Of a stretch of DNA of 64,000 bases, positions 15,398 through 27,775 are shown in pieces. Position 1 is the stretch's first letter. Every line of letters starts with the position of its first letter. Made by a program: the position numbers and the translations under genes. Source of the DNA: Deltaproteobacteria bacterium (lineage in GTDB: Bacteria > Myxococcota > Kuafuiibacteriia > Kuafuiibacteriales > Kuafuiibacteriaceae); contig JACKEN010000013.1 of assembly GCA_020632995.1 (NCBI GenBank), positions 1 to 64,000 of the forward strand, in the 5' to 3' direction. The notes under the pieces were generated by a model. The model had not been told where the DNA came from, made no database searches, and saw nothing but the letters and a program-made list of their open reading frames with translations.

Positions 15398-15805
15398 ATG
15401 CCTCAGCTGGACGACGCCTTCATGGAGGCGGTGTACGAGGTGGTGAAGCTGATCCCCCGGGGTCAGGTGGCCACCTACGGTCAGGTGGCCACGTACGTGG
15501 TCTCGCCCCGCTATGCGCGCGCGGTCGGGCGGGCGCTGAAGCTCCTGCCGCCCAAGCGCAAGGACGTCCCGTGGCAGCGGGTGATCAACGCGGGGGGGCG
15601 GGTGTCGGCCCGGGGGGACGTCACGCGGCCCGATGTGCAAGAACGCTTGCTCAAGAAGGAGGGGGTCGTCTTCGACGCTTCGGGCAAGACGAACCTGGCG
15701 ATCTTCGGGTGGTCGGGGCCCCCGCCCGGGTGGAAGCTCCCCTACGACGAGCCCCCGGGGCGGGCGCCGCCCCGGCTGGTGCTCGCGAAACCCGCACTTA
15801 CCTGA
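15398..15805 (+). CDS. Alkyltransferase-like (ATL) protein, MGMT homologue with Trp for Cys
   Basis: The 135-aa protein is the DNA-binding/catalytic C-domain of O6-alkylguanine-DNA alkyltransferase: YEVVKLIPRGQVATYGQVA (recognition helix with Arg), RAVGRALKLLPP, and a VPWQRVINAGGRVS segment. In active MGMT this segment is PCHRV with the alkyl-accepting Cys; here Trp replaces it. Such ATL proteins bind alkylated guanine without repairing it and pass the lesion to nucleotide excision repair. This sequence is a clear example of that class. It lies 49 bp upstream of dnaE in the same direction. Confidence 0.88.
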   Translation: MPQLDDAFMEAVYEVVKLIPRGQVATYGQVATYVVSPRYARAVGRALKLLPPKRKDVPWQRVINAGGRVSARGDVTRPDVQERLLKKEGVVFDASGKTNLAIFGWSGPPPGWKLPYDEPPGRAPPRLVLAKPALT

Positions 15806-15854
15806 CAGCCCTTGATCGGGCCCCGGCGCCTGTGGTCGGGTGGGGCGCTGGCGT

Positions 15855-19475
<3,621 letters not shown>

Positions 19476-19482
19476 GGTGACG

Positions 19483-21273
19483 ATGCAGAGCCAGAGCGTG
19501 TTCATCGAGGGCGGCACCCTCTTCGACGGCGAAGGCGGCGAGGGCCGCGCGGTGGACGTCCTGGTGCGGGACGGCAAGGTCGCCGGCTTCTTCGAGCGGG
19601 GGCGCCGGGCGGAGGTCGCGCCCGAGGCCCAGGTCATCGACGCCACCGGCTGTTGGGTGACCCCGGGCTTCGTCGACAACCACACCCACTACGACGCCGA
19701 GCTCGAGGTGCACCCCGCGCTCTCGGAGTCGGTGCGCCACGGCGTCACCACCGTGCTCATCGGGAGCTGCGGGCTGTCGATGGCGGTCGGCCAACCGTCG
19801 GACCTGGCCGACATGTTCTGCCGGGTGGAGGGCATCCCGCGGGCGATCGTGAAGCCGCTCTTCGATCGGGTGAAGACGTGGGAGACGCCGGGGGAGTACC
19901 TCGAGCACCTGCGGCAGCTCCCGCTCGGGCCGAACGTCACCGCCATGCTCGGCCACTCGACCATTCGTGCTCACGTGATGGGGCTCGGCCGGAGCCTCAG
20001 CCACCGTGAGCGACCGACGCCCGAGGAAGACCAGCGGATGGCCGCGCTCCTCGAGGACGCCCTCGACCAGGGCTACCTGGGCCTGTCGATCAACACCCTG
20101 CCGTGGGACAAGATGGACGGTGACGACTTCCGGAGCCGCCCCACGCCGTCGGTTTTCGCGCGGTGGTCCGAGTACCGGCGCCTCGCGAAGGTGCTGCGGC
20201 GTCGGCGCCGGGTGCTCCAGGGGGTGCCCAACATCTCGACCAAGCTGAACCTGTTGCTCTTCTTCGGGGTCAGCATGGGGGTGCTCCGGCCGGGCCTGAA
20301 GACGGCGATGATCTCGATGGTCGACGCCAAGGCCACCCGAGCCGCGTTCCGCCTCGCTGGCGCGTTGAGCGTGTTCTTCAACCGCTTCCTCGGAGCGAAC
20401 GTGCGCTTTCAGTCCCTGCCCAACCCCTTCGACCTGTGGGTCGACGGCATGGACGTGCCGGTGTTCGAGGAGTTCGGCGCGGGGACGGAGGCCTTGCACG
20501 TGCGAGAGTGGCGAGATCGGCAAGCGCTCTTGCGGGACCCCGCCTACCGCCGCCGCTTCCGCCGCGACTGGGGCAACTGGATCTACGGCCGCGCCTACCA
20601 CCGCGACCTCTACGAGGCGCGCATCGTGGGCTGCCCCGAGGCCGAGCTGGTGGGGAAGACCTTCGGCGAGGTGGCCGAGGCCCGCGGGGTGGATCCGGTG
20701 GACTGCCTGCTCGACCTGCTGGCCGAGCACGGGGACGCGCTCCGCTGGTACACGGTGCTCGGCAACGATCGCCCGCGCTGGCTGGAGTGGATCGTCCAGC
20801 ACCCCGCGGCCCAGATCGGCTTCTCGGACGCCGGCGCTCACCTGCGCAACATGGCCTACTACAACTTCCCGCTGAGGCTCCTGCGCCTGGTGCGGGAGGC
20901 CGAGCTGCGCGGCGCGCCCATCATGACGGTGGGGCGCGCGGTGCATCGGGTCACGGCGGAGATCGCGGACTGGCTCGGCATCGACGCCGGGCACCTGGCA
21001 CCGGGTCGCCGCGCCGATCTCGTGGTGGTGGACCCCGCGGGCCTCGACGCGCGGGTGGACGCGGTGGAGGAGGCCGACATGCCTGGGTTCCCCGGCCTGC
21101 GGCGGTTGGTCCGGCGCAACGATGACGCGGTGCGCGCGGTGCTCGTGCGCGGGCGCGTCGCGTTCGCGCGGGGCGCACGAGATCCTGCGCTCGGGGTCGA
21201 GGCCGGCTTCGGCTCGGTCCTGGTCGCCGAGCCCGTCGCTGTGACTGGCGCCCCCGGCGCGGCCGGCGCATGA
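19483..21273 (+). CDS. Amidohydrolase, N-acyl-D-amino-acid deacylase-like
   Basis: The 596-aa protein belongs to the metal-dependent amidohydrolase superfamily: VTPGFVDNHTHYDAE with the H-x-H metal site, TVLIGSCGLSMA, GHSTIR, a catalytic Asp in IGFSDAGAHLRNM, and the closing LAPGRRADLVVVDP strand. NHTHYDAE and SDAGAHL are typical of D-aminoacylases and related urethanase-like enzymes. Residues ~190-340 are longer than in standard deacylases. The substrate is not defined. The ATG at 19483 has a GAGGTG ribosome-binding site; an in-frame GTG at 19477 would add two residues. It overlaps the next gene by ATGA. Confidence 0.82.
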   Translation: MQSQSVFIEGGTLFDGEGGEGRAVDVLVRDGKVAGFFERGRRAEVAPEAQVIDATGCWVTPGFVDNHTHYDAELEVHPALSESVRHGVTTVLIGSCGLSMAVGQPSDLADMFCRVEGIPRAIVKPLFDRVKTWETPGEYLEHLRQLPLGPNVTAMLGHSTIRAHVMGLGRSLSHRERPTPEEDQRMAALLEDALDQGYLGLSINTLPWDKMDGDDFRSRPTPSVFARWSEYRRLAKVLRRRRRVLQGVPNISTKLNLLLFFGVSMGVLRPGLKTAMISMVDAKATRAAFRLAGALSVFFNRFLGANVRFQSLPNPFDLWVDGMDVPVFEEFGAGTEALHVREWRDRQALLRDPAYRRRFRRDWGNWIYGRAYHRDLYEARIVGCPEAELVGKTFGEVAEARGVDPVDCLLDLLAEHGDALRWYTVLGNDRPRWLEWIVQHPAAQIGFSDAGAHLRNMAYYNFPLRLLRLVREAELRGAPIMTVGRAVHRVTAEIADWLGIDAGHLAPGRRADLVVVDPAGLDARVDAVEEADMPGFPGLRRLVRRNDDAVRAVLVRGRVAFARGARDPALGVEAGFGSVLVAEPVAVTGAPGAAGA

Positions 21274-22427
21274 TGCCGCCGGTGGTGGTGGCAGACGCTC
21301 AGAAGAAGCGCTGGTCCCGTGTCGTGGTGCTCGGTGGCGCCGGCCTGGTCGGCCGGACGCTGCTGGAGCGCTTGCGACCCCACGCCGGCAGCGTGCTGGC
21401 GGTGGATCGGCGCAGCACGGTGGACCTGGCCGGTGGACCGCACGGCGCGGAGTCCAGCGAGCTCCGTCGGTTGGACATCACCGACCCGGGGACGCTCCGC
21501 ACGCTGTTCACCGCGGTCCGGCCGCAGCTGGTGGTGAACGCGGTGAACCTGGCCACGATCTACTCGCAGCGGGGGCACCCCGGGTACGACGGGCTCATCC
21601 GCTACCACGCGGATCTCTTCGAGGCGCTGTCGGCGTGCGCGGAGCCGGTGACGTACCTGCAGATCGGCACGACCGGGTCCGGGGGCCTGGGCTTCGACAT
21701 CCCCTTCACCCACGGCGGCCCGATCGAGGACATGCCCATCATCCACAAGGCCGCCTTCGCGGGGATGGTCTCCCAGCTCCTGGTGATGATCGCGCGCTCC
21801 TTCCCGCGGGACCGGGTGCGGGTGGCGGAGGTCAAGCCGGGGCTCGCGATCTTCGAGGAGCGGGTGCAGTCAGAAGCGCATGGTGGCTTGCGCGTGGTGA
21901 CGGTCGACGGCGGCGAGAGCGGGGTCTACACCCGGGACGAGCTCGCGCTCCTGACGCGCTACATGGGCTACACGACGGTCGGCAGGCTGGTGGACAAGGT
22001 GATGGCGGTCCTCGCCCGCGAGCCGGCCCCGACCTCGGCCGCGGGGCACGACATGACGGCCGCCATCGACGCCGCGGTCATCGCCGAGGGGCCCGAGGAG
22101 CGGAGGCTCCGCGACGAGCTCCTGGTGGACATGGAGCGCCTCGCGGAGGGCGCGCCGGTCCTCCCCGCCACCGGGAACCTCGGCCCGCCCGCGATCACCC
22201 GGGACCTCACCCTGGCCGCCGCGCTCCTGGCGGGCGAGGGGCCCCACGGGCCCCTGGTCACCGACGCCTTCGACTACATACGAGCCACCCGGCCCGGGGT
22301 GGCGGCGTGGCTGGCGACGCAAGATCTGGACTCCGCGCTCCGGGCCTTGGAGGCTCACGTCGCGGGGACGGAGCCCCGAGCGTCGTGGATCATCGTCCAC
22401 CGCGCCCTGGAGGCCCGCCCCAGCTGA
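21270..22427 (+). CDS. NAD(P)-binding Rossmann-fold protein, epimerase/dehydratase-like
   Basis: The 385-aa protein begins with a dinucleotide-binding motif (VVVLGGAGLVGRTLLERL) and shows an extended-SDR-like N-terminal half: LRRLDITDPGTL and LVVNAVNLATI. A clear Tyr-x-x-x-Lys is not visible; the QIGTTGSGGLGFDIPFTH segment lies where the active site of extended SDRs would be. The second half has no recognisable family. It is translationally coupled to the amidohydrolase and 23 bp before kynA, so a role in the same catabolic or modification pathway is plausible but unproven. Confidence 0.6.
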   Translation: MMPPVVVADAQKKRWSRVVVLGGAGLVGRTLLERLRPHAGSVLAVDRRSTVDLAGGPHGAESSELRRLDITDPGTLRTLFTAVRPQLVVNAVNLATIYSQRGHPGYDGLIRYHADLFEALSACAEPVTYLQIGTTGSGGLGFDIPFTHGGPIEDMPIIHKAAFAGMVSQLLVMIARSFPRDRVRVAEVKPGLAIFEERVQSEAHGGLRVVTVDGGESGVYTRDELALLTRYMGYTTVGRLVDKVMAVLAREPAPTSAAGHDMTAAIDAAVIAEGPEERRLRDELLVDMERLAEGAPVLPATGNLGPPAITRDLTLAAALLAGEGPHGPLVTDAFDYIRATRPGVAAWLATQDLDSALRALEAHVAGTEPRASWIIVHRALEARPS

Positions 22428-22450
22428 GCAGGCGCGGATCAGGAGAGAGA

Positions 22451-23317
22451 ATGGCCAACGAAGGCAACGAGCAAGACAAGGGGCCCAAGAGCTACCTCGA
22501 CGGCGAGCACTACCACGGTGACTTCGGCGTCGCGGACATGACCTACGGCGACTACCTGAAGCTGGACAAGGTCCTCGACGGGCAGCCCGAGCATCCGACC
22601 TCCCATGACGAGATGCTCTTCGTGGTCATCCACCAGGCCAAGGAGCTCTGGATGAAGCTCATGATCCACGAGCTGGAAGGTGCCTTGCCGTACATCCGGC
22701 GCGGTGAGCTGCGGCCGGCCTTCAAGATGCTGGCGCGAGTGAAGCGGTGCCAGGACCAGCTGATCGGCTCGTGGTCGGTGCTCAACACCATGACCCCGAC
22801 CGAGTACACCCGCTTTCGCCACGAGCTCGGGCGGGCCTCGGGGTTCCAGTCTTTTCAGTATAGGGCGATCGAGTTCTTCTTCGGGAACAAGCAGCGCGGG
22901 ATGCTGGCCCCCCACCGGGCCCGCCCCGCCATCCACCAACGCCTGACGGACATCCTCGAGCGGCCCAGCCTCTACGACGAGGTGGTGATGTTGTTGGCCC
23001 GGCGTGGCTTCCAGCTCGACCACGCGGTGCTCGATCGCGACTGGAGCAAGGTGCGTGAGCCGAACGCCTCGGTCGAGGCGGCGTGGCTCGCGATCTACAA
23101 GGAGCCGGAGTCGCACTGGGACCTGTACGAGCTGGCCGAGGACCTCGTGGACATCGACGACCAGTTCCAGACCTGGCGCTTCCGCCACGCCAACACGGTG
23201 GAGCGGGTCATCGGCAACAAGACGGGCACCGGCGGCACCTCGGGCGTGCAGTACCTGCGACGCGCGGTGGAGGTGCGGCTGTTCCCCGAGCTGTGGAGCG
23301 TCCGCACCCAGCTCTGA
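22451..23317 (+). CDS. kynA: Tryptophan 2,3-dioxygenase
   Basis: The 288-aa protein has the heme dioxygenase signatures DEMLFVVIHQAKELWMKLMI (the region of the distal His and substrate pocket) and GFQSFQYRAIEF, and near the end FRHANTVERVIGNKTGTGGTSGVQYL, where the His is the proximal heme ligand. It converts L-tryptophan to N-formylkynurenine, the first step of the kynurenine pathway. The ATG has a good GGAGAGAG ribosome-binding site. The next gene starts 13 bp later. No kynureninase or formamidase is in the window. Confidence 0.95.
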   Translation: MANEGNEQDKGPKSYLDGEHYHGDFGVADMTYGDYLKLDKVLDGQPEHPTSHDEMLFVVIHQAKELWMKLMIHELEGALPYIRRGELRPAFKMLARVKRCQDQLIGSWSVLNTMTPTEYTRFRHELGRASGFQSFQYRAIEFFFGNKQRGMLAPHRARPAIHQRLTDILERPSLYDEVVMLLARRGFQLDHAVLDRDWSKVREPNASVEAAWLAIYKEPESHWDLYELAEDLVDIDDQFQTWRFRHANTVERVIGNKTGTGGTSGVQYLRRAVEVRLFPELWSVRTQL

Positions 23318-23330
23318 GACGGAGGCGATC

Positions 23331-24539
23331 ATGGACTTCGAACACTCCGAGCGCGCGCGCACCTACCTCGCGGAGGTGTCGCGCTTCATGAAGGCCAAGG
23401 TGATCCCGGCCGAGGCCACCTACCTCGAGCAGCTGGTCCGCACCGAGGACTGGACCAAGTGGCGGATCCCGCCGGTGATGGAGGAGCTCAAGGCCGAGGC
23501 GAAGGCGCTCGGCCTCTGGAACCTCTTCATGCCCGACCCGAAGTATGGGGCGGGCCTCGACAACCGCGACTACGCGCCGATCGCGGAGCTGACCGGGCGC
23601 AGCTTCATCGCCCCCGAGGTCTTCAACTGCAACGCGCCGGACACCGGCAACGCCGAGGTGCTGGTGCAGTACGGCTCCGAGGAGCAGCAGGAGCGGTGGC
23701 TGAAGCCGCTCCTCGCGGGCGAGATCCGCTCCGGCTTCTCCATGACCGAGCCCGCGGTGGCCTCGAGCGACGCGACCAACATGAAGGCCACCTGCGAGGT
23801 GGTGGGCGACGAGGTGGTGCTCAACGGGCAGAAGTGGTGGACGAGCGGGGCCGGAGATCCGCGCTGCGCGTTCTACATCTTCATGGGCGTCACCGACCCG
23901 GGCGCGGAGCGCCACGGCCGGCACTCCATGGTGATCGTGCCGCGCGACGCCGCGGGGGTGAAGATCGTCCGCATGCTCCCCGTCTTCGGCCACCTCGACG
24001 AGCCGCACGGCCACGCGGAGATCGTGTTCGACGACGTGCGCCTCCCCGCGAGCAACATCATCGCGGGGCCGGGGCGCGGCTTCGAGATCGCCCAGGGGCG
24101 CCTCGGGCCTGGCCGCATCCACCACGCGATGCGCTGCATCGGCGGGGCGGAGCGGGCGCTGGAGCGGCTCTGTCAGCGCGCGGTGGGCAGGGTAGCCTTC
24201 GGCAAGCCCCTCATGAACCTGGGCGGCAACCGCGACATCATCGCCAACGCCCGCATCGCCATCGACCAGGCCCGCTTGTTGACCTTGAAGGCGGCCTGGG
24301 CCCTCGACACCATGGGCACCTTCGGCGCCCTCACCGACATCTCCGCCATCAAGGTCGTCGCGCCCAACGTGCTCCAGCAGGTGGTCGACGCGGCCATCCA
24401 GATCCACGGCGGCGAGGGGATGGCGGACGAGGAGCTCACCCGCCTCATGATGGCGGCTCGCGCCCTCCGCATCGCCGACGGCCCGGACGAGGTGCACCGG
24501 GGCATGGTGGCGCGTCTGGAACTCAAGAAGTACAGCTAG
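23331..24539 (+). CDS. Acyl-CoA dehydrogenase (ACAD10/11-like)
   Basis: The 402-aa flavoprotein shows the ACAD pattern: FSMTEPAVASSDATNMKATCE (FAD/substrate region), NGQKWWTSGAG, a middle beta domain, GRIHHAMRCIGGAERALE and the C-terminal IHGGEGMADEELTRL. It would oxidise an acyl-CoA at the alpha-beta position. The length and the internal Asp-for-Glu pattern resemble long-chain ACAD10/11-type enzymes, but chain length cannot be read from sequence. It follows kynA by 13 bp, so they are probably co-transcribed; a link with branched-chain or aromatic catabolism is inference. Confidence 0.9.
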   Translation: MDFEHSERARTYLAEVSRFMKAKVIPAEATYLEQLVRTEDWTKWRIPPVMEELKAEAKALGLWNLFMPDPKYGAGLDNRDYAPIAELTGRSFIAPEVFNCNAPDTGNAEVLVQYGSEEQQERWLKPLLAGEIRSGFSMTEPAVASSDATNMKATCEVVGDEVVLNGQKWWTSGAGDPRCAFYIFMGVTDPGAERHGRHSMVIVPRDAAGVKIVRMLPVFGHLDEPHGHAEIVFDDVRLPASNIIAGPGRGFEIAQGRLGPGRIHHAMRCIGGAERALERLCQRAVGRVAFGKPLMNLGGNRDIIANARIAIDQARLLTLKAAWALDTMGTFGALTDISAIKVVAPNVLQQVVDAAIQIHGGEGMADEELTRLMMAARALRIADGPDEVHRGMVARLELKKYS

Positions 24540-24580
24540 CCGCGTGTCAGGAGCGGGGTGAGCGCCGCGTATGCCTCTAC

Positions 24581-26947
24581 ATGACCCGTGCGCTCGTGGT
24601 GTTCTCCGCGCTCCTGTTCCCACTGCATGCCTTCGGCGCGGAGGAGGCCGGTGACTACGTGCCGGCCTCGTGCACCGCCCAGAACCTGGTGAACGCGAAG
24701 CCGATCATCCTCGGGCCCATCTACCAGGGGGACACCGAGGTCCGGATCCACAACCAGGTCGCGGGCGGCACCATCACCATCACCAGCCTCACCTGGGGCC
24801 TGCAGTTCAACGGATCGACACAGAACAGCGCCAGCTTCCCGCTCGCGATCTCCGAGACCGGCGGCGACTACGTGTACGCGTGTCAGGTGGGCGGCGTGCC
24901 CAGCTCGGTGCAGTGCAGCGACTGGGTCCAGGTCCAGACCCCGCCCGCCACCCTCGATCCCCCGCAGCTGCCGCACCTCGTGCTGCTCGGCGGGCAGGCG
25001 ATCGGGGTCGCCGGGGTCCACCCGGGGGCGGACGTCATCGTGGAGGCCAACGGCGTGGAGGTGGGCCGTCGGTGGGCCGGGAGCAGCACCGCGGTGTCGG
25101 TGCCGATCCCCGACACCCTCGCCGCGTTCACCGGGTTGACGGTTCGCCAGAGCATCGGGTCGGTGATCAGCGGCTCCCGCGGGACCTCGATCCTGCCGTT
25201 CAGCCCCGACGTCTCGGTCCCGCGCATCATGGGGCCGGTGCGCGCGGGCGACACCGCGGTGTGGGTGAGCGCGGTGAGCCCCGGCAGCCGGGTCAGCATC
25301 ATCGACGTGGCGACCGGCACGGTCCTGGCGAGCAAGCCGGTGGGCGAGCCCATCGCGAAGATCGCGGTGTGCCCCCTGACCGGGACCATCCGCGCCCGAG
25401 TAGCCCGTGATGGGCACGTGGCCACGAGCGCGAACGTGCCGCTCACCGCGCCGCCGCCCGCCCGCACCGTCGACTACGAGTACGACTTCGATTACGGCCT
25501 CGACCCGGTCTCCAACCTCGAGATGAAGGGCCGCATCTACGACCCCGACGTGACCACCGCCTCCAACCCGGTGGTGTTCCTGGTCCACGGCAACCCGCCT
25601 GGCAACAGCTGCGTCAACACCGGCGCGGCCTCCCCCAGCACGCGCTCCTACCTCGGCTACGAGTACCTGGCCCACGCCCTCGTCAAGCTGGGTTTCATCG
25701 TCTACAGCCTGGAGCTGCCCACCGCTTGGAGCAGCACCGACGACTCCATGCCGGACGGGCGCGCGCAGGTGCTCCTGGCCACCATCGACGAGGCGATGGC
25801 TCAGCGCGCGGACATCGACGTCGACTCACCCCTCGGCTTCTTCGGTCACTCCCTCGGCGCGGACGGTGTGATCTACGCCCGCAGCATCGTGGACCCGTCG
25901 CTCGACCTCCGCGGGGTGGTGTCGGTGGCGCCGACCACCTACAGCCTCGACTACGCCGACTTCGACCCCGCAGACGGCGCGTCGGTGCCCCTGCTCCACG
26001 TCTACGGTGGGCACGACTACTTCGTGGACTATCCCACCGACCCGAACTTCCGATCGCTGGCGCACTACGATCGGGCCTGGGGCGCGAAGAGCCAGCTGTT
26101 CATCGACCGCGCCGGCCACAACGCGTTCAACACCTGCTGGGGCACCGAGCAGCTCGACGGGGCCCTCTCCATCGAGGAGCAGCAGTCGATCCTCGCCGCC
26201 TTCGCGGTGCCCTTCTTCGAGGGTCTGCTCACCGGGGCGGGGGCGGAGTTCGCGCCCTACTTCCAGGGGACGGTCCGGCCGCGCGGGATGTACCACCACG
26301 CCCTGACCATGATGTACCACACTCCCTCCGGCACCCAGGTCATCGACGACTTCGGGGATCCGCAAGATGAGTTGACGGTGCCCGACGTGAACACCGACAT
26401 CGCCGTGAACGCCCAGGGGGGCACGGTCACCCAGACCATCCCGCCCTGGGCGGCGGTGGGGGTCTTCGAGGGCGATCACGACGCGCTCGAAGTAGCGTAC
26501 TCGGGCTACATCGGCCGGCAGGATCCCGACGACCGCGCGCTCCTCCTCCGCTGGGACATGCGTGGGCACCAGTACGTCTCCGAGCTGCCCGCGCCGCTCT
26601 CCGCCTCGATGAACGACGTCCTCTCCTTCCGGGTCATGGCCGTGGGCGGAGATCCGGCCAATGATCTCGACGGCCAGTCCGGGCTCCCGACCGACCTCAT
26701 GGTCGAGCTGTCGGACGGGACCTTCACCGCCAAGGTGCGGGCCGGGAGCGTGGGGTCGCTGCTCTATCCGTTCCTCGACGACCACGGTGACTACCAGCAG
26801 GTCTTCCGCACCGTCCGGATCCCGATGGACGCGTTCAAGACCGTCACCCCAGCCTTCAACCTGGCCAACATCACCAGCGTGAGCCTCGGCGGCTACATGA
26901 GGGAGACCGGGCTCCTCGTCATCGACGACCTCGAGCTCAGCCGCTGA
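24581..26947 (+). CDS. Secreted alpha/beta hydrolase with accessory domains
   Basis: The 788-aa protein has a signal peptide ending HAFGA-EE. Residues ~20-290 are beta-rich Ig-like modules. A catalytic domain follows (~295-560) with the oxyanion strand VVFLVHGNPPG, the nucleophile elbow GFFGHSLGADG, an Asp in HVYGGHDYFV and a His in DRAGHNAFN, the order expected for serine hydrolases of the PET-hydrolase/lipase group. The last ~200 residues are another beta-rich module, perhaps substrate binding. It probably acts outside the cell on esters. The ATG at 24581 is set by the signal peptide. Its TGA abuts the converging FkbM stop (TGATCA). Confidence 0.8.
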   Translation: MTRALVVFSALLFPLHAFGAEEAGDYVPASCTAQNLVNAKPIILGPIYQGDTEVRIHNQVAGGTITITSLTWGLQFNGSTQNSASFPLAISETGGDYVYACQVGGVPSSVQCSDWVQVQTPPATLDPPQLPHLVLLGGQAIGVAGVHPGADVIVEANGVEVGRRWAGSSTAVSVPIPDTLAAFTGLTVRQSIGSVISGSRGTSILPFSPDVSVPRIMGPVRAGDTAVWVSAVSPGSRVSIIDVATGTVLASKPVGEPIAKIAVCPLTGTIRARVARDGHVATSANVPLTAPPPARTVDYEYDFDYGLDPVSNLEMKGRIYDPDVTTASNPVVFLVHGNPPGNSCVNTGAASPSTRSYLGYEYLAHALVKLGFIVYSLELPTAWSSTDDSMPDGRAQVLLATIDEAMAQRADIDVDSPLGFFGHSLGADGVIYARSIVDPSLDLRGVVSVAPTTYSLDYADFDPADGASVPLLHVYGGHDYFVDYPTDPNFRSLAHYDRAWGAKSQLFIDRAGHNAFNTCWGTEQLDGALSIEEQQSILAAFAVPFFEGLLTGAGAEFAPYFQGTVRPRGMYHHALTMMYHTPSGTQVIDDFGDPQDELTVPDVNTDIAVNAQGGTVTQTIPPWAAVGVFEGDHDALEVAYSGYIGRQDPDDRALLLRWDMRGHQYVSELPAPLSASMNDVLSFRVMAVGGDPANDLDGQSGLPTDLMVELSDGTFTAKVRAGSVGSLLYPFLDDHGDYQQVFRTVRIPMDAFKTVTPAFNLANITSVSLGGYMRETGLLVIDDLELSR

Positions 26948-27775
26948 TCAGCGCAGCGCGTAGACCAGCCCGTAGTCCCCCGTCGCCTGGGCGGAGTCCT
27001 GGGTGCCCTCGACTCGAAAGCCCAGGCCCTCCAGCCGCCGGCTGACCGGCTCGATGCGCGCAGCGTAGCGCTCCAGCTCCAGCACCACCTGCCGGATCCG
27101 GGGCCAGTGCTCGGCCGCGATGCCGTCGAGCACCGCCTCCTCCGCCCCCTCGACGTCGATCTTCAGCAAGTCGACCTGCATGACCTCGCGCTCGGCCAGC
27201 ACCGCGGAGAGCGGCCGCACCTGCGCGGGGTGCCGCTGGATCTTGAGGCGGCTCTTTACGTAGCCGTCGACGAAGCCCTCGAGCATCGGGCCGGGGAGGA
27301 AGCGGAGCTGGGGCATGGCCTGGCCGCTCTTGATGATCTCGAGGAGCGAGGCCGCCACCCGCTGCCGCTCGGTCGCGAGGTCCGCCTCGCCGCGGTGCAC
27401 CGAGGACAGGCAGCTCATCAGGGGGAAGAACGAGAACTCCAGGGTGGCCTCGACGTCCGAGAGGCCGAAGGGCAGCGCCACCACGTCGCCCGCGAGGAGG
27501 GCCGCGTTCAAGGCCAGCACCTCGTGCACCGGCGGGAGGGGCTCGAACGCCAGCACGTGCGCCTGCCCCGAGAGCCGGCGGCTGACCTCGGCCGAGAAAA
27601 GGCCGATGTTGGCGCCGACGTCGAGCACCGTGGCGCCGGGCTCGAGCGCTACCCCGCCCTCGAAGTACGCGCCGACGTCGTGCTGGAGGAACTGCGCCTC
27701 GAAGGGGTCCAGGCACCACAGCTCCAGCCCGCCCTCCAGGCGCACGCGGGTGGGCTTCGGGGAGGTCAGCGCCAT
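26948..27775 (-). CDS. FkbM family SAM-dependent methyltransferase
   Basis: The 275-aa protein has the FkbM core: ATVLDVGANIGLFSAEVSRR (SAM-binding motif I), LAFEPLPPVHEVL, VDLLKIDVEGAEEAVLDGI and a terminal GLVYALR strand. FkbM enzymes are O-methyltransferases of natural products, glycans and glycolipids. The ATG at 27775 is the last Met before the domain. It shares the sequence CATG with the divergent glycosyltransferase start at 27774, leaving no room for a leader on either gene if both starts are right. Together they could decorate the same molecule. Confidence 0.85.
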   Translation of the reverse strand: MALTSPKPTRVRLEGGLELWCLDPFEAQFLQHDVGAYFEGGVALEPGATVLDVGANIGLFSAEVSRRLSGQAHVLAFEPLPPVHEVLALNAALLAGDVVALPFGLSDVEATLEFSFFPLMSCLSSVHRGEADLATERQRVAASLLEIIKSGQAMPQLRFLPGPMLEGFVDGYVKSRLKIQRHPAQVRPLSAVLAEREVMQVDLLKIDVEGAEEAVLDGIAAEHWPRIRQVVLELERYAARIEPVSRRLEGLGFRVEGTQDSAQATGDYGLVYALR

